From an uncultured Ruminococcus sp. (GTDB lineage Bacteria > Bacillota > Clostridia > Oscillospirales > Acutalibacteraceae), in the NCBI GenBank assembly GCA_934476515.1, contig CAKSNZ010000027.1:1-30470 (forward strand): a stretch of 30,470 nucleotides of DNA, given 5' to 3'. A program made the translations under genes and the position numbers. Each line of letters opens with the position of its first letter. The stretch's first letter is position 1. Below the pieces are notes generated by a model. The model saw only the letters and a list, made by a program, of their open reading frames with translations. It was not told where the DNA came from and searched no databases. This document shows, piece by piece, positions 30,383 to 30,470 of this stretch.

Positions 30383-30470
30383 AATTTTGACTTACAGTCG
30401 TAGGGGCGAACAGTGTGTCAAGAGTAACATGGTATACAGGAGCGCAAGGACATGGTATACAATTCGCATA
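30383..30470. repeat. Repeat-like segment with two tandem copies of a 12-mer
   Basis: ACATGGTATACA occurs at 30427-30438 and 30450-30461, a period of 23 bases; each copy contains the palindrome GTATAC. Just upstream, around 30398-30412, TCGTAGGGGCGAACA resembles the start of short repeats frequent in gut Clostridia (recalled, not searched). The window ends inside the element. The rest of the gene-free stretch 30182-30382 is AT-rich and shows nothing I recognise. Confidence 0.45.

Noticed and set aside
30427..30461. Two repeats 23 bp apart, considered as the start of a CRISPR array
   Set aside because: The repeats are 12 bp with an 11-bp gap, shorter than any normal CRISPR unit, and there are no cas genes.

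Overview
The window comes from a low-GC Gram-positive bacterium of the class Clostridia, most likely a gut Oscillospiraceae/Ruminococcus-type organism. This is inferred from AT-rich DNA, near-consensus sigma-A promoters, strong AGGAGG ribosome binding sites, a zinc-type S14, an S10-spc-alpha gene order with map, a KOW protein and infA between adk and rpmJ, and two interspersed repeat fragments of a kind common in such genomes. No rRNA, phage, insertion sequence, CRISPR array or obvious horizontal island is visible. Most of the window is core housekeeping DNA.

Layout. Positions 1-80 hold the end of a palindromic repeat. A tRNA-Thr(CGT) lies on the minus strand at 288-362, followed by an XRE regulator gene. 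rpsO (S15) and pnp (PNPase) follow, each with its own structured leader. Positions 3890-7165 carry small single-gene units: an anchored unknown protein, a DUF2975/XRE pair transcribed divergently from it, a ComEA-like helix-hairpin-helix protein and a DHHW (AlgX/AlgJ-like) protein. A minus-strand tRNA-Thr(TGT)/tRNA-Tyr(GTA) pair and a plus-strand tRNA-Arg(CCG) bracket a DUF5658-like membrane gene. The tRNA-Arg appears to be cotranscribed with two uncharacterised membrane-protein genes. An HD phosphohydrolase, a CmpB-like membrane protein, a PAP2 phosphatase and a left-handed beta-helix protein form a rightward run. It ends in a terminator shared with a convergent cobalamin adenosyltransferase gene.

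From about 13179 to 28760 there appears to be one transcription unit containing the fused S10, spc and alpha operons: rpsJ-rplC-rplD-rplW-rplB-rpsS-rplV-rpsC-rplP-rpmC-rpsQ-rplN-rplX-rplE-rpsN-rpsH-rplF-rplR-rpsE-rpmD-rplO-secY-adk-map-KOW-infA-rpmJ-rpsM-rpsK-rpsD-rpoA-rplQ. It starts at a near-consensus promoter and passes a roughly 270-nt leader with a strong intrinsic terminator before rpsJ. I see no further terminator until after rplQ. These genes make ribosome parts, the Sec channel, adenylate kinase, N-terminal Met removal, IF-1 and the RNA polymerase alpha subunit. A secreted protein with three fibronectin-III-like domains follows, then a noncoding end with a second repeat fragment.

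The points most worth a second look are RNA-level: the probable attenuator in the rpsJ leader, the long two-part stem in the pnp leader, a hairpin abutting the rpoA ribosome binding site, and a 36-residue membrane peptide gene with a full promoter just upstream of the S10 leader. I found no convincing novel defence or mobile system.
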